DNA of 64,000 bases from assembly GCF_000376565.1 (NCBI RefSeq), contig NZ_BARG01000099.1, positions 1-64,000 of the forward strand. Reading direction: 5' to 3'. The notes below the pieces were generated by a model, which saw only the letters and a list, made by a program, of their open reading frames with translations, searched no databases and had not been told where the DNA came from. The DNA comes from Streptomyces hokutonensis. GTDB lineage: Bacteria; Actinomycetota; Actinomycetes; Streptomycetales; Streptomycetaceae. The translations under genes and the position numbers were made by a program. Below, in pieces: positions 42,545 through 52,664 of the stretch; the first letter of the stretch is position 1, and the number at the start of each line of letters is the position of its first letter.

Positions 42545-43707
42545 CGGGCGAGCACCTCCCTGGCGAGCTGGCGATAGGCGGCGGCACCGACGGAGTTGGA
42601 GGCGTACGTGGTGATCGGCTCACCGGCGACCGTGGTCTCCGGGAAGCGCACCGTGCGCCCGATGACCGTGTGGTAGACGTGATCGTCGAACGCCTCGACG
42701 ACGCGGGCGAGCACCTCACGGCTGTGCACGGTCCGGGAGTCGTACATCGTGGCGAGGATGCCGTCGAGCTCCAGCTCGGGGTTGAGCCGCTCCTGGACCT
42801 TCTCGATCGTCTCGGTCAGCAGCGCGACACCGCGCAGCGCGAAGAACTCGCACTCCAGCGGCACGATCACCTTGTGAGCCGCCGTCAGGGCGTTCACGGT
42901 GAGCAGGCCGAGGGAGGGCTGACAGTCGATCACGATGTAGTCGTAGTCGGCCATCAGCGGCTTCAACGCCCTTTGCAGGGTGGACTCGCGCGCGACCTCG
43001 CTCACCAACTGCACTTCGGCGGCGGACAGGTCGATGTTGCTCGGCAGCAAGTCCATGTTCGGGACAGCTGTCTTGAGGAGCACCTCGTCGGCCGACATGC
43101 CCCGCTCCATGAGCAGGTTGTAGACGGTGAGGTCCAACTCCATGGGATTGACGCCCAGTCCGACCGACAGCGCGCCCTGCGGGTCGAAGTCGACGAGCAG
43201 TACGCGTCGGCCGTACTCCGCGAGCGCGGCACCCAGGTTGATGGTCGACGTGGTCTTGCCGACGCCGCCCTTCTGGTTGCACATCGCGATGATCGTCGCG
43301 GGGCCGTGACTGGTCAGCGGACCCGGGATCGGGAAGTAGGGCAGCGGGCGTCCGGTCGGGCCCACGCGCTCACGGCGCTGGCGGGCCGCGTCGGGCGCGA
43401 GTGTGGCCGCGTACTCGGGATCGGGCTCGTACTCGGCGTCGGGGTCGTAGAAGTGCCCGTCGGGCAGTTCGTCGTAGTCGGCGAAATGGTTGTGGGGCGC
43501 GCCCCTTCCGTCGCCGGCCATGGCGTTCACGTGATGGCCATCCATGCTCTGGTGTGCTGGCTGGGTCACCCCTGGCTTGTGGTGACCCTGGTGGGCTGCG
43601 AAGGTGCGCACAGCGACGGAGCCGACAGCCTCGAACCCCGCGGGCTCCTGGCCCCTTGCCGGCATTCCTGGTTGACCACCCCCGGGAGAAAATGTCGACT
43701 CATTCAC
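42529..43707 (-). CDS. ParA-family Walker-type ATPase (orphan)
   Basis: The product is 392 aa (GTG start after AAGGAGGT). A ~130-residue disordered N-terminal region rich in His, Pro and Gly precedes the ParA domain: CNQKGGVGKTTST (deviant Walker A), VLLVDFDPQGAL and VIDCQPSLG. There is no ParB gene beside it, so this is the second, non-origin ParA of Streptomyces. The next gene may supply the DNA-binding function. ParA proteins of this group position cargo or regulate chromosome segregation. Confidence 0.92.
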   Translation of the reverse strand: MNESTFSPGGGQPGMPARGQEPAGFEAVGSVAVRTFAAHQGHHKPGVTQPAHQSMDGHHVNAMAGDGRGAPHNHFADYDELPDGHFYDPDAEYEPDPEYAATLAPDAARQRRERVGPTGRPLPYFPIPGPLTSHGPATIIAMCNQKGGVGKTTSTINLGAALAEYGRRVLLVDFDPQGALSVGLGVNPMELDLTVYNLLMERGMSADEVLLKTAVPNMDLLPSNIDLSAAEVQLVSEVARESTLQRALKPLMADYDYIVIDCQPSLGLLTVNALTAAHKVIVPLECEFFALRGVALLTETIEKVQERLNPELELDGILATMYDSRTVHSREVLARVVEAFDDHVYHTVIGRTVRFPETTVAGEPITTYASNSVGAAAYRQLAREVLARCHAE

Positions 43708-44079
43708 AAGTCGTCTTACCTCCTTGGTGACCAGGGAACTTCTCGATAGGTCAGCGTGGCACCATGCCGACGGTTGGCGACTCTATGGCGTGTCGGGTGT
43801 TCGCAGCAACACAATCCGCCGGACCCGGCCCGATGTGTCGGCAATGAAACATCCCTCTGTCAAGGGCGTACGGCAGTCGCACGGCAGGTTTCACCGGTGC
43901 ACGAATCGGTTCAAGGGTTATGTTCGGCGCGAGTTGACCGAGTGCCGCAAAGTGACCATACACACACTTCCGGCCGGACCTGTCGAGCAAGGTCCGGCCG
44001 GGCGCGCGGTGTTGACGACCTGTGTTGACGTATCGCCTTTTGCTGAACGGTGACTTAGTCGACAGAGGCTGCCGAACGG
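43708..44079. other. Intergenic region between parA-like and ald genes
   Basis: About 370 bases. It holds the strong parA ribosome site, a minus-strand TTGACA (43863-43858) without a clear -10, and the terminator described next. I see no coding frame. Confidence 0.6.
43970..44001. terminator. Terminator between ald and parA-like genes
   Basis: Perfect 11-base arms CCGGCCGGACC (43970-43980) and GGTCCGGCCGG (43991-44001) enclose a 10-base loop, 79 bases past the ald stop. Confidence 0.8.
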
Positions 44080-45195
44080 TCAGTTGAGCAGCGACTCCAG
44101 CTCGACGTGCTCCAGTCCGTGCGCCTCCGCGACCTCGCGGTAAATCACCTTGCCGTCATGGGTGTTGAGGCCCTTGGCGAGAGCAGGATCACGTCGCAGC
44201 GCCTCGACCCAGCCGCGGTTCGCGAGCTCCACGATGTACGGGAGCGTGGCGTTGGTGAGCGCGTAGGTGGACGTGTTCGGCACCGCGCCGGGCATGTTGG
44301 CGACGCAGTAGAAGACCGAGTTGTGGACCGGGAAGGTCGGCTCGGCGTGGGTGGTCGGACGCGAGTCCTCGAAGCAGCCGCCCTGGTCGATCGCGATGTC
44401 GACAAGCACACTTCCGGGCTTCATCCGCGACACGAGTTCGTTGGTGACCAGCTTCGGGGCCTTGGCGCCCGGGATGAGCACCGCGCCGATGACGAGGTCG
44501 GCGTCCAGGACGGCCTTCTCCAGCTCGAAGGAGTTGGACATGATCGCCCGGACCTTGGTGCCGAAGACCTTGTCGGCCTCGCGGAGCTTGTTGATGTCGC
44601 GGTCGAGCAGCGTGACGTGGAAGCCCATGCCGACGGCGATCTGCGTGGCGTTCCAGCCGGAGACCCCGCCGCCGATGACGACGGCCCGCGCGGGCTGGGT
44701 GCCGGGAACACCGCCGGGGAGCACACCTCGGCCGCCGACCGAGCGCATCAGGTGGTAGGCGCCGACCTGCGGGGCGAGGCGGCCCGCCACCTCGGACATC
44801 GGGGCGAGCAGCGGCAGGGCGCGGCCGGGCAGCTCGACCGTCTCGTAGGCGATCGCGGTGGTGCCGGACTCGATGAGCGCGTCGGTGCACTCCTTGGAGG
44901 CGGCCAGGTGCAGGTAGGTGAAGAGCGTCTGGTCCTTGCGGAGGCGGTGGTACTCCTCGGCGATGGGCTCCTTGACCTTGAGCAGCAGGTCGGCGGTGGC
45001 CCAGACCTCGTCGGCGGTGGCGAGGATCTGCGCGCCCGCCGCCACGTACTCGTCGTCCGGGATCGAGGAGCCGACGCCGGCGTTCTGCTCGATGAGGACC
45101 TGGTGGCCGTGGCGCACCAGCTCGTGCACGCCGGCGGGTGTGATGGCCACCCGGAACTCGTTGTTCTTGACCTCGCGGGGGATGCCGACCTTCAC
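44080..45195 (-). CDS. ald: Alanine dehydrogenase
   Basis: The product is 371 aa from a GTG at 45195, chosen because the family begins MKVGIPREVKNNEFRV; a GTG three codons earlier (45204) has AAGGA too close. The N-terminal substrate domain has VKEPIAEEYHRL and the catalytic His in TYLHLAASKE. The NAD-binding domain has VIGGGVSGWNATQIA, and LLDRDINKLREAD forms the ribose-binding end. It catalyses reversible oxidative deamination of L-alanine to pyruvate and ammonia using NAD. In Streptomyces it is often induced by alanine; the regulator is not visible here. Confidence 0.95.
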   Translation of the reverse strand: MKVGIPREVKNNEFRVAITPAGVHELVRHGHQVLIEQNAGVGSSIPDDEYVAAGAQILATADEVWATADLLLKVKEPIAEEYHRLRKDQTLFTYLHLAASKECTDALIESGTTAIAYETVELPGRALPLLAPMSEVAGRLAPQVGAYHLMRSVGGRGVLPGGVPGTQPARAVVIGGGVSGWNATQIAVGMGFHVTLLDRDINKLREADKVFGTKVRAIMSNSFELEKAVLDADLVIGAVLIPGAKAPKLVTNELVSRMKPGSVLVDIAIDQGGCFEDSRPTTHAEPTFPVHNSVFYCVANMPGAVPNTSTYALTNATLPYIVELANRGWVEALRRDPALAKGLNTHDGKVIYREVAEAHGLEHVELESLLN

Positions 45196-45337
45196 GTCGA
45201 TCACGGTCCTTGGCTCAGAGGGTGTGGGGCAATACATCTCATACCCGGACATGCGTGAGCGCACCGGGAGACCGCAGGAGAAGGTGCGGCAGAGCCAGTT
45301 TAATGAAGGCGTTCTCGGTGTCTAGCCTTTCAATGCA

Positions 45338-47404
45338 TCAATCTTCAGCGGATGTACTACGGATTTCGCAGGCGTTAGCGTCATGTTCCGGGGATTCGGG
45401 GGCGGGATCACCCTCCTGGAGCTCCTCGCCGAGCATCCGTTCGGCCGTGCCGCGGTGCAGCGCGGCGGACGCCGGATCGCCCAGCCGGTCGAGGGTGTCG
45501 GCCAGCCGCAGCTGCAGCGCCGCCTGCAGCCGGACGTCCTCGGCGCGGCGCGCCCACTCGACGGCCTCGTGGCAGGTGAGCAGCGACTCCTCGGGGCGGC
45601 CCGCGTACTCCTGGACCCGGGCCAGCTCGCTCAACGCCCGTGCCTGGGCGGGCACATCGCCGTTCTTGCGGTATCCGGCGACGGCCGCCCGCCAGTTCCG
45701 CAGCGCCTCGCCGTAACGGCCCGCGTAGGTGTGCGCGGCGCCGATCCGGCCGTAGAGCCGGGCGGCCTCCGCGCGCTCGTCCCGGGCCAGCCGCTGGGCC
45801 AGCGCGCGGCCGAACCAGTCGGCGGCCCGGTCGTAGTCGCCGAGCTCCTGGTGCGCGCCGCCTACGGATTCCATCGCGCGACCGGTCGCATACGGATCAT
45901 TTGCTTCCCGTCCGGCATCCAGCGCGGCCCGGTAGCGGGCCAGCGCCTCGGTCGTACGGCCGGTCTGCGCGTCCAGATCGGCGAGGTTCAGCAGCGCGGC
46001 GGCCTGCTCGCGGGGCAGCTTGCGCCGCTCGGCCACGTCCAGGACGAGGCGGTGGATGCCGTAGAGCTCGGGGGCGGCGGCCTGGGTGCCGAAGTGGGCG
46101 ACCATCGCCCGCACGAGTTGGGACATCAACCGGCGGGCCAGCGTGTCGAGTTCGCCGTCGGCGACCGCGAGGCGGGCGGAGGCCAGCAGGGCGGGCTGGC
46201 TGAGGCGCAGCCAGTCGGCGGCGGCCCGGGGGTTGGGGAAGCGCAGCGAGTTGGGTGTGCCGAGGAGTTTTTCGCGGGCCTGGGGGCTGTCGGTCTCGGT
46301 GATGGCACGGCAGGACTGGAGCAGCCGTACGGTCCGCTCCAGCATGCGGGCGCGGGCCAGCTGGAGTTCTGCCGGGCGGTCCTGGGCCTCGGCGAGGGCG
46401 TGCAGCAGGGGCTGGAGGCAGCCGGGGACCTCGTACTGCGGCAGCGGGGAGTCCAGGGCGCGCAGCAGGCCCGCGGTGACGAAGTCGTCCAGGGCGGCGC
46501 GGGCGCCGTTGACGGAGCAGCCGGCGAGCGCGGAGGCGGTCTGCGGGTCGACCTGGCCGGCCGGGGCGAGGGAGAGCAGTCGCAGTATCCGGGCGGCGGG
46601 GCTGGGCAGCGAGCCGTAGACGAGCCGGAAGACGCGGCTCAGCGGGGTGCCCTCGTCGCTCTCGGCGTGCAGGTGCTTGGCGAGGTCGGCGACGGCGGCC
46701 TGCGGGCGGGCGGCGAGCCAGCCGCCGGCCAGGGTCAGCGCGGCGGGCTGGGCCCGGCAGACCTCGACCAGGCCCTCGGCGGCGACCGGGTCGACGGTGA
46801 TGCGGACCGCGCCGGTGTAGCGGGTGAGGAGTTCCAGCGCGGACTTGGTGTCGAGGCCGCCCAGGGTGCACGGGCGGACATCGGCGATGCCGGTGAGCGG
46901 GCCGCCGGAGACGGCGACGACCAGGCAGTCCGGAGTGTCCGGAAGAAGCGCGTCGACCTGCTCGGCGTCGGCCGCGTCGTCGAGCAGGAGCAGCGCCCGC
47001 CGGTCGGCGAGGGCGGCGCGCAGGATGTCCGAGAGGTCGTCCTCGGAGGCGCCGGCCGGGGTGGGCAGCTCCAGGGCGGTGAGCAGTTCGCGGGCGGTGC
47101 GCTCGGTGGGCACGGGGGTGCCGTCGGGCTCGCTGAGCCGGACCCGGAGCACACCGTGGTCGTAACGGTCAGCGACCTGCCGGACGAGCTCACCCGCGAG
47201 GGCGGTGCGTCCCGAACCGGGCTTGCCCGCGATGAGGAGGACGCGCGCGCGGGGCGCCTTCCGGCCGGCGATGGTGTCCAGGCCCGCGCGCTCGATGTCG
47301 GCCCGCAGCTCCTTCAACTCTCTTGCGCGGCCCAGGAATTGGCCCTCGGCAGAAGTGTCCTCGGACAGCTTCACGCCATCTGTGTCCACCGCCTGATCCG
47401 TCAC
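45338..47404 (-). CDS. NB-ARC-like ATPase with tetratricopeptide repeats
   Basis: The product is 688 aa; I chose the GTG at 47404 with GGGAG eight bases upstream. A P-loop at about residues 58-66 reads GKPGSGRTAL, with arginine in place of the invariant lysine. Walker B-like LLLLDDAAD follows, and a winged region (ARILRLLSLAPAGQ) suggests a STAND/NB-ARC fold. The C-terminal ~250 residues contain five or more TPR units (AAALLNLADLDAQTGRTTEALARY and repeats). It resembles the ATPase-TPR part of AfsR-like regulators without a DNA-binding domain. STAND proteins act as signal switches. It lies 133 bases upstream of ald. Confidence 0.85.
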   Translation of the reverse strand: MTDQAVDTDGVKLSEDTSAEGQFLGRARELKELRADIERAGLDTIAGRKAPRARVLLIAGKPGSGRTALAGELVRQVADRYDHGVLRVRLSEPDGTPVPTERTARELLTALELPTPAGASEDDLSDILRAALADRRALLLLDDAADAEQVDALLPDTPDCLVVAVSGGPLTGIADVRPCTLGGLDTKSALELLTRYTGAVRITVDPVAAEGLVEVCRAQPAALTLAGGWLAARPQAAVADLAKHLHAESDEGTPLSRVFRLVYGSLPSPAARILRLLSLAPAGQVDPQTASALAGCSVNGARAALDDFVTAGLLRALDSPLPQYEVPGCLQPLLHALAEAQDRPAELQLARARMLERTVRLLQSCRAITETDSPQAREKLLGTPNSLRFPNPRAAADWLRLSQPALLASARLAVADGELDTLARRLMSQLVRAMVAHFGTQAAAPELYGIHRLVLDVAERRKLPREQAAALLNLADLDAQTGRTTEALARYRAALDAGREANDPYATGRAMESVGGAHQELGDYDRAADWFGRALAQRLARDERAEAARLYGRIGAAHTYAGRYGEALRNWRAAVAGYRKNGDVPAQARALSELARVQEYAGRPEESLLTCHEAVEWARRAEDVRLQAALQLRLADTLDRLGDPASAALHRGTAERMLGEELQEGDPAPESPEHDANACEIRSTSAED

Positions 47405-47576
47405 GGGCCACACTCCCGTCCCACTGCACGCGCAAAGCCCGCCGGGACTCCGGTTCGGGCATTTCCAGAGCCTAGTTCACGCTCTGCGACGAACCGTGCG
47501 GAGCGCGGCGGGCACATCCCCCGATCGGATCAGCCGATGGTCACACCAAAGGGCCGAAGGAGGCGGAGGGTTGGGT

Positions 47577-48203
47577 TCAGGACTCGAAAGGACGCGCTGG
47601 CCACGGCGCCTCGGCGGGGCGCAGCGCGTCGACGCCGTCGCCGTGCCGGGCGGCGACCAGGGAGAGGACGCCCACGACGAGGCAGTTGTTGTGGAGTTCG
47701 CCGGCGAGGACCCCGCGGACCAGGTCGTCGAGGGGCACGCGTGTGTGCTCCATGTCGGCCTCCTCGTCCTCGACCTCGAAGCGCTGTCCGTCGGCCTCGG
47801 ACAGATCGCGGGCGAGGAAGATGCGGATGGCCTCGTCGCAGCCGCCGGGCGTGGTGTAGACGTCGGTCAGCACCCGCCAGTCCTCGGCCTTGACGTGCGC
47901 CTCCTCGTACAGCTCGCGCTGGGCGGCGTGCAGCGGGTTCTCGCCGGGGATGTCGAGCAGTCCGGCCGGGATCTCCCACAGCTTCTGCCGCACGGGGTGG
48001 CGGTACTGCTTGATGAGCAGCACCCGGTCCTGCTCGTCGAGGGCGAGGACGGCCACGGAGCCGGGGTGGACCTGGTAGTCGCGGTGCACGACCGCGCCGC
48101 CGGGCATCACCACGTCGTCGGTGCGCACGGAGGTCTTGTTGCCGACGAAGGGGGTCGCGGTCGCCCGGATCTCCCACTCCTCCGGGGTGTCCTTGATGGT
48201 CAT
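47577..48203 (-). CDS. Nudix hydrolase (ADP-ribose pyrophosphatase-like)
   Basis: The product is 208 aa from the ATG at 48203, seven bases after GGAGGG. The Nudix box is GLLDIPGENPLHAAQRELYEEAHV; its final glycine is replaced by histidine, and the metal-binding RE...EE residues are kept. Preceding strands (GSVAVLALDEQDRVLLIKQYRHPV) match ADP-ribose and related sugar-nucleotide pyrophosphatases. It lies downstream of pyrG with a terminator between. Confidence 0.9.
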   Translation of the reverse strand: MTIKDTPEEWEIRATATPFVGNKTSVRTDDVVMPGGAVVHRDYQVHPGSVAVLALDEQDRVLLIKQYRHPVRQKLWEIPAGLLDIPGENPLHAAQRELYEEAHVKAEDWRVLTDVYTTPGGCDEAIRIFLARDLSEADGQRFEVEDEEADMEHTRVPLDDLVRGVLAGELHNNCLVVGVLSLVAARHGDGVDALRPAEAPWPARPFES

Positions 48204-48246
48204 GCGCTGTCCCTCCACACGTACACGAACCTGACGTACAGAACGG

Positions 48247-48281
48247 CCGGGGTGCGCACCTCTTGAAGGCGCGCACCCCGG
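48247..48281 (-). terminator. Terminator after pyrG
   Basis: Perfect 11-base arms CCGGGGTGCGC (48247-48257) and GCGCACCCCGG (48271-48281) around a 13-base loop, 20 bases past the pyrG stop. Confidence 0.8.
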
Positions 48282-48300
48282 TCACCGTACAACCCTCGTA

Positions 48301-49968
<1,668 letters not shown>

Positions 49969-50430
49969 GGCCAAGAGGGGGCTCCCGTGGTCGCGGTTCG
50001 AGGTGCGGTCGTCGGGGGTTTTGTGCCCACCGGTCCACGGGCTACCAGGGTATCAGCGCCCGGACGAGATGGCTTCCGGCCACGCTCCGCACTCACGCCG
50101 ACACACAGGTCACCCGCGTCGACACAGACGCGCCCTGGTTACCTGCTTCTCACCCGCTGCTCACCCGTTCGGCCCAGGTCCGTTGGCGAGAGCGGCACAC
50201 AGATCATCTACGTGCGTCGTATCCTGCTCGGACACTCGCTGCCGAGCCGGTCCGGAACACGGCACCACCCCCGCCCGTATATCCCGGAACAACGAGAGCT
50301 CGTCGGCCCGTTGGGCAACGACCCCCATTTGCTTCATGGCTCAACGACGCACTACAAACGATCCCTTGACCGCACACAGCGACCGCCCCCTTCTTGGTGG
50401 GGCGACGTGGCCGTTCGACTGGAGTTGCAC
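49969..50430. other. Divergent intergenic region between pyrG and the GH15 gene
   Basis: About 460 bases. A frame is open upstream of the GH15 start, but it has poor ribosome sites and no family resemblance. I found no convincing promoter box, repeat or RNA element. Confidence 0.55.
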
Positions 50431-52233
50431 GTGGCCGGGCGCATCGAAGATTACGCACTCATCGGAGACATGCAGACCGCTGCCCTGGTCTGCCGGGACG
50501 GCACGGTGGACTGGCTGTGCCTGCCCCGATTCGACTCCCATGCCATCTTCGCCGGTCTGCTGGGCACCGAGGAACACGGCTTCTGGCGGCTGGGCCCGGC
50601 CCACGCCTCCGACGCGCCGCCGCCCACCGCGGCCCGGCGCGGCTACCGCGGCGACTCACTGATCCTGGAGTCCGAGTGGGACACCCCGCGAGGCACGGTC
50701 CGCGTGACCGATTTCATGCCCCCTCGCGACGGCGCCCCCCAGCTGATCCGCATCGTCGAGGGCATCTCCGGCCGCGTCCCGATGCGCTCGGCCCTCCGGA
50801 TGCGTTTCTCCTACGGCCGGGTCGTCCCCTGGGTGCACAAGCACGAGGGCCGCACGGTCGCCGTCGCGGGCCCCGACTCCGTGTGGTTCGACACATCGGC
50901 GGAGACCTACGGCAAGCAGCTCACGACGTACGCCGACTTCACCGTCGCGCCGGGTGACCGCATCGCGTTCACGATCTCCTGGGAGCCCTCGCACAAGCAG
51001 CCTCCGCCGCTCCCCGAGCCGGAGCAGTCACTGGAGGCGACCGAGGACTTCTGGCGCGAGTGGGTCGACCAGTGCACGTACCACGGCCCCTACCGCGAGG
51101 CCGTCGTCCGCTCCCTGATCACCCTCAAGGCCCTCACGTACGCCCCGACCGGCGGCATCGTCGCCGCGCCGACCACCTCCCTCCCGGAGGAGATCGGCGG
51201 CGTCCGCAACTGGGACTACCGCTACACCTGGCTCCGCGACGCGGCCATCACCCTCTCCTCCCTCCTGCGCACCGGCTACCGCGAGGAGGCCCGCGCCTGG
51301 CGCGAGTGGCTCCTGCGCGCGGTGGCCGGCGACCCGGAGAACCTGCAGATCATGTACGGCATCGCCGGCGAGCGCGAGCTCGGCGAGGCGGAGCTGGACT
51401 GGCTGCCGGGCTACGAGAACTCCGGCCCGGTCCGGGTCGGCAACGGCGCCGCGCACCAGCTCCAGCTCGACGTCTACGGCGAGGTCACCGAGGCCCTGCA
51501 CCTGGCCCACATGACGGGCCTGGCCCGCAACGACTACGCCTCGCTCCTCCAGCTCAAGCTCATCCGCTACCTGGAGAAGCACTGGGACGAGCCGGACGAG
51601 GGCATCTGGGAGGTGCGCGGCCCGCGCCGCCACTTCGTGCACTCGAAGGTGATGGCCTGGGTCGCGGTCGACCGCACGATCAAGCTGATCGAGTCGGGCG
51701 ACGCGGACGGCCCGCTGGAGCAGTGGCGCGAACTGCGCGACGACATCCACCGGGACGTGTGCGAGCGCGGCTACGACAAGGAGCGCAACACCTTCACGCA
51801 GTCGTACGGCTCGAAGGAGCTGGACGCCTCGCTGCTGCTCATCCCGCAGATGGGCTTCCTGCCGCCCGACGACAAGCGCGTGATCGGCACGATCGAGGCG
51901 ATCCAGCGCGAACTGTCCACCCCGGACGGCTTCATCCTGCGCTACCCGACCTCGGGCACGGACGAGGGCGTCGACGGCCTCCCCGGTGACGAGGGCGCGT
52001 TCCTGGCCTGCTCGTTCTGGATGGCGGACGACCTCGCGATGATCGGCCGGGTGGACGAGGCCCGTAAGCTCTTCGAGAAGCTGCTCTCGCTCCGCAACGA
52101 CCTGGGCCTCCTCGCCGAGGAGTGGGACCCGCGCCTGCAACGCCAGGTCGGCAACTTCCCGCAGGCCTTCAGCCACGTCCCGCTGATCGACACGGCGCTG
52201 CGGCTGACGGCTTCGGGGGCCTACGGCGGCTGA
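50431..52233 (+). CDS. Glycoside hydrolase family 15 protein
   Basis: The product is 600 aa from a GTG at 50431 with GGAG six bases before it; the family begins (M/V)AGRIEDYALIGDMQTAALV. An N-terminal beta-sandwich (about 1-220) precedes an (alpha/alpha)6 barrel with GGVRNWDYRYTWLRDAAIT and EEWDPRLQRQVGNFPQAFSHV. Catalytic acids are expected in the RYTWLRD region and near GELDWLPGYE-like residues. Family activities include glucoamylase and trehalase; actinobacterial members of this cytosolic type are often trehalases. No signal peptide is seen. Confidence 0.9.
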   Translation: MAGRIEDYALIGDMQTAALVCRDGTVDWLCLPRFDSHAIFAGLLGTEEHGFWRLGPAHASDAPPPTAARRGYRGDSLILESEWDTPRGTVRVTDFMPPRDGAPQLIRIVEGISGRVPMRSALRMRFSYGRVVPWVHKHEGRTVAVAGPDSVWFDTSAETYGKQLTTYADFTVAPGDRIAFTISWEPSHKQPPPLPEPEQSLEATEDFWREWVDQCTYHGPYREAVVRSLITLKALTYAPTGGIVAAPTTSLPEEIGGVRNWDYRYTWLRDAAITLSSLLRTGYREEARAWREWLLRAVAGDPENLQIMYGIAGERELGEAELDWLPGYENSGPVRVGNGAAHQLQLDVYGEVTEALHLAHMTGLARNDYASLLQLKLIRYLEKHWDEPDEGIWEVRGPRRHFVHSKVMAWVAVDRTIKLIESGDADGPLEQWRELRDDIHRDVCERGYDKERNTFTQSYGSKELDASLLLIPQMGFLPPDDKRVIGTIEAIQRELSTPDGFILRYPTSGTDEGVDGLPGDEGAFLACSFWMADDLAMIGRVDEARKLFEKLLSLRNDLGLLAEEWDPRLQRQVGNFPQAFSHVPLIDTALRLTASGAYGG

Positions 52234-52289
52234 CACCGGCGCCGGGGTGATGAATCCGCGGACCACTTGACATCACTACCGGGAGAACC

Positions 52290-52505
52290 ATGACCGTCAG
52301 CAAGAACATCAACAACCCCGTGGGCCAGGGCGGCGGCAAGCGCAAGAAGCAGTCCCGCGCCGAACGGCAGAACCACGGTCCGCACCGCAACCTCGACCGC
52401 CAGGGCGCGGCCGACCAGAAGGCGGAGCTGGTGCGCAAGATGCGCGAGAAGGCAGCCGCGGCCGAGGCCGCCGGACAGGCGGGCGACGACACCGCGAAGA
52501 GCTGA
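52290..52505 (+). CDS. Small basic protein (DUF6243-like)
   Basis: The product is 71 aa, rich in Lys, Arg, Gln and Ala, starting with TVSKNINNPVGQGGGKRKK. The second half is a likely helix (AELVRKMREKAAAAEA). It has no membrane segment. The name DUF6243 is from memory. Basic, short and single-gene, it may be nucleic-acid-associated. Confidence 0.7.
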   Translation: MTVSKNINNPVGQGGGKRKKQSRAERQNHGPHRNLDRQGAADQKAELVRKMREKAAAAEAAGQAGDDTAKS

Positions 52506-52514
52506 CGCACCTCA

Positions 52515-52557
52515 GCAGCAGGGCCCGGACCGTGACGCGCGGTCCGGGCCCTGCTGC
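52515..52557 (+). terminator. Terminator after the small basic protein gene
   Basis: Perfect 18-base arms (52515-52532, 52540-52557) around a 7-base loop, ten bases past the stop. Confidence 0.9.
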
Positions 52558-52574
52558 GCTGTTCCTTACGGCTT

Positions 52575-52614
52575 GGTGACGTGCGGCGGCCCGGCGCGAC
52601 CGCCGCACGTCACC
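52575..52614. other. Second hairpin upstream of the FAD oxidase gene
   Basis: Perfect 15-base arms GGTGACGTGCGGCGG (52575-52589) and its complement (52600-52614) enclose a 10-base loop, 17 bases after the first hairpin. It could be an additional terminator, a 5' untranslated stem or an operator. Confidence 0.6.
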
Positions 52615-52664
52615 CGCCTAGGCTGGAAGCCGACAAAAGCCCCTTTTCTGAAAGGGGGGCGGCC

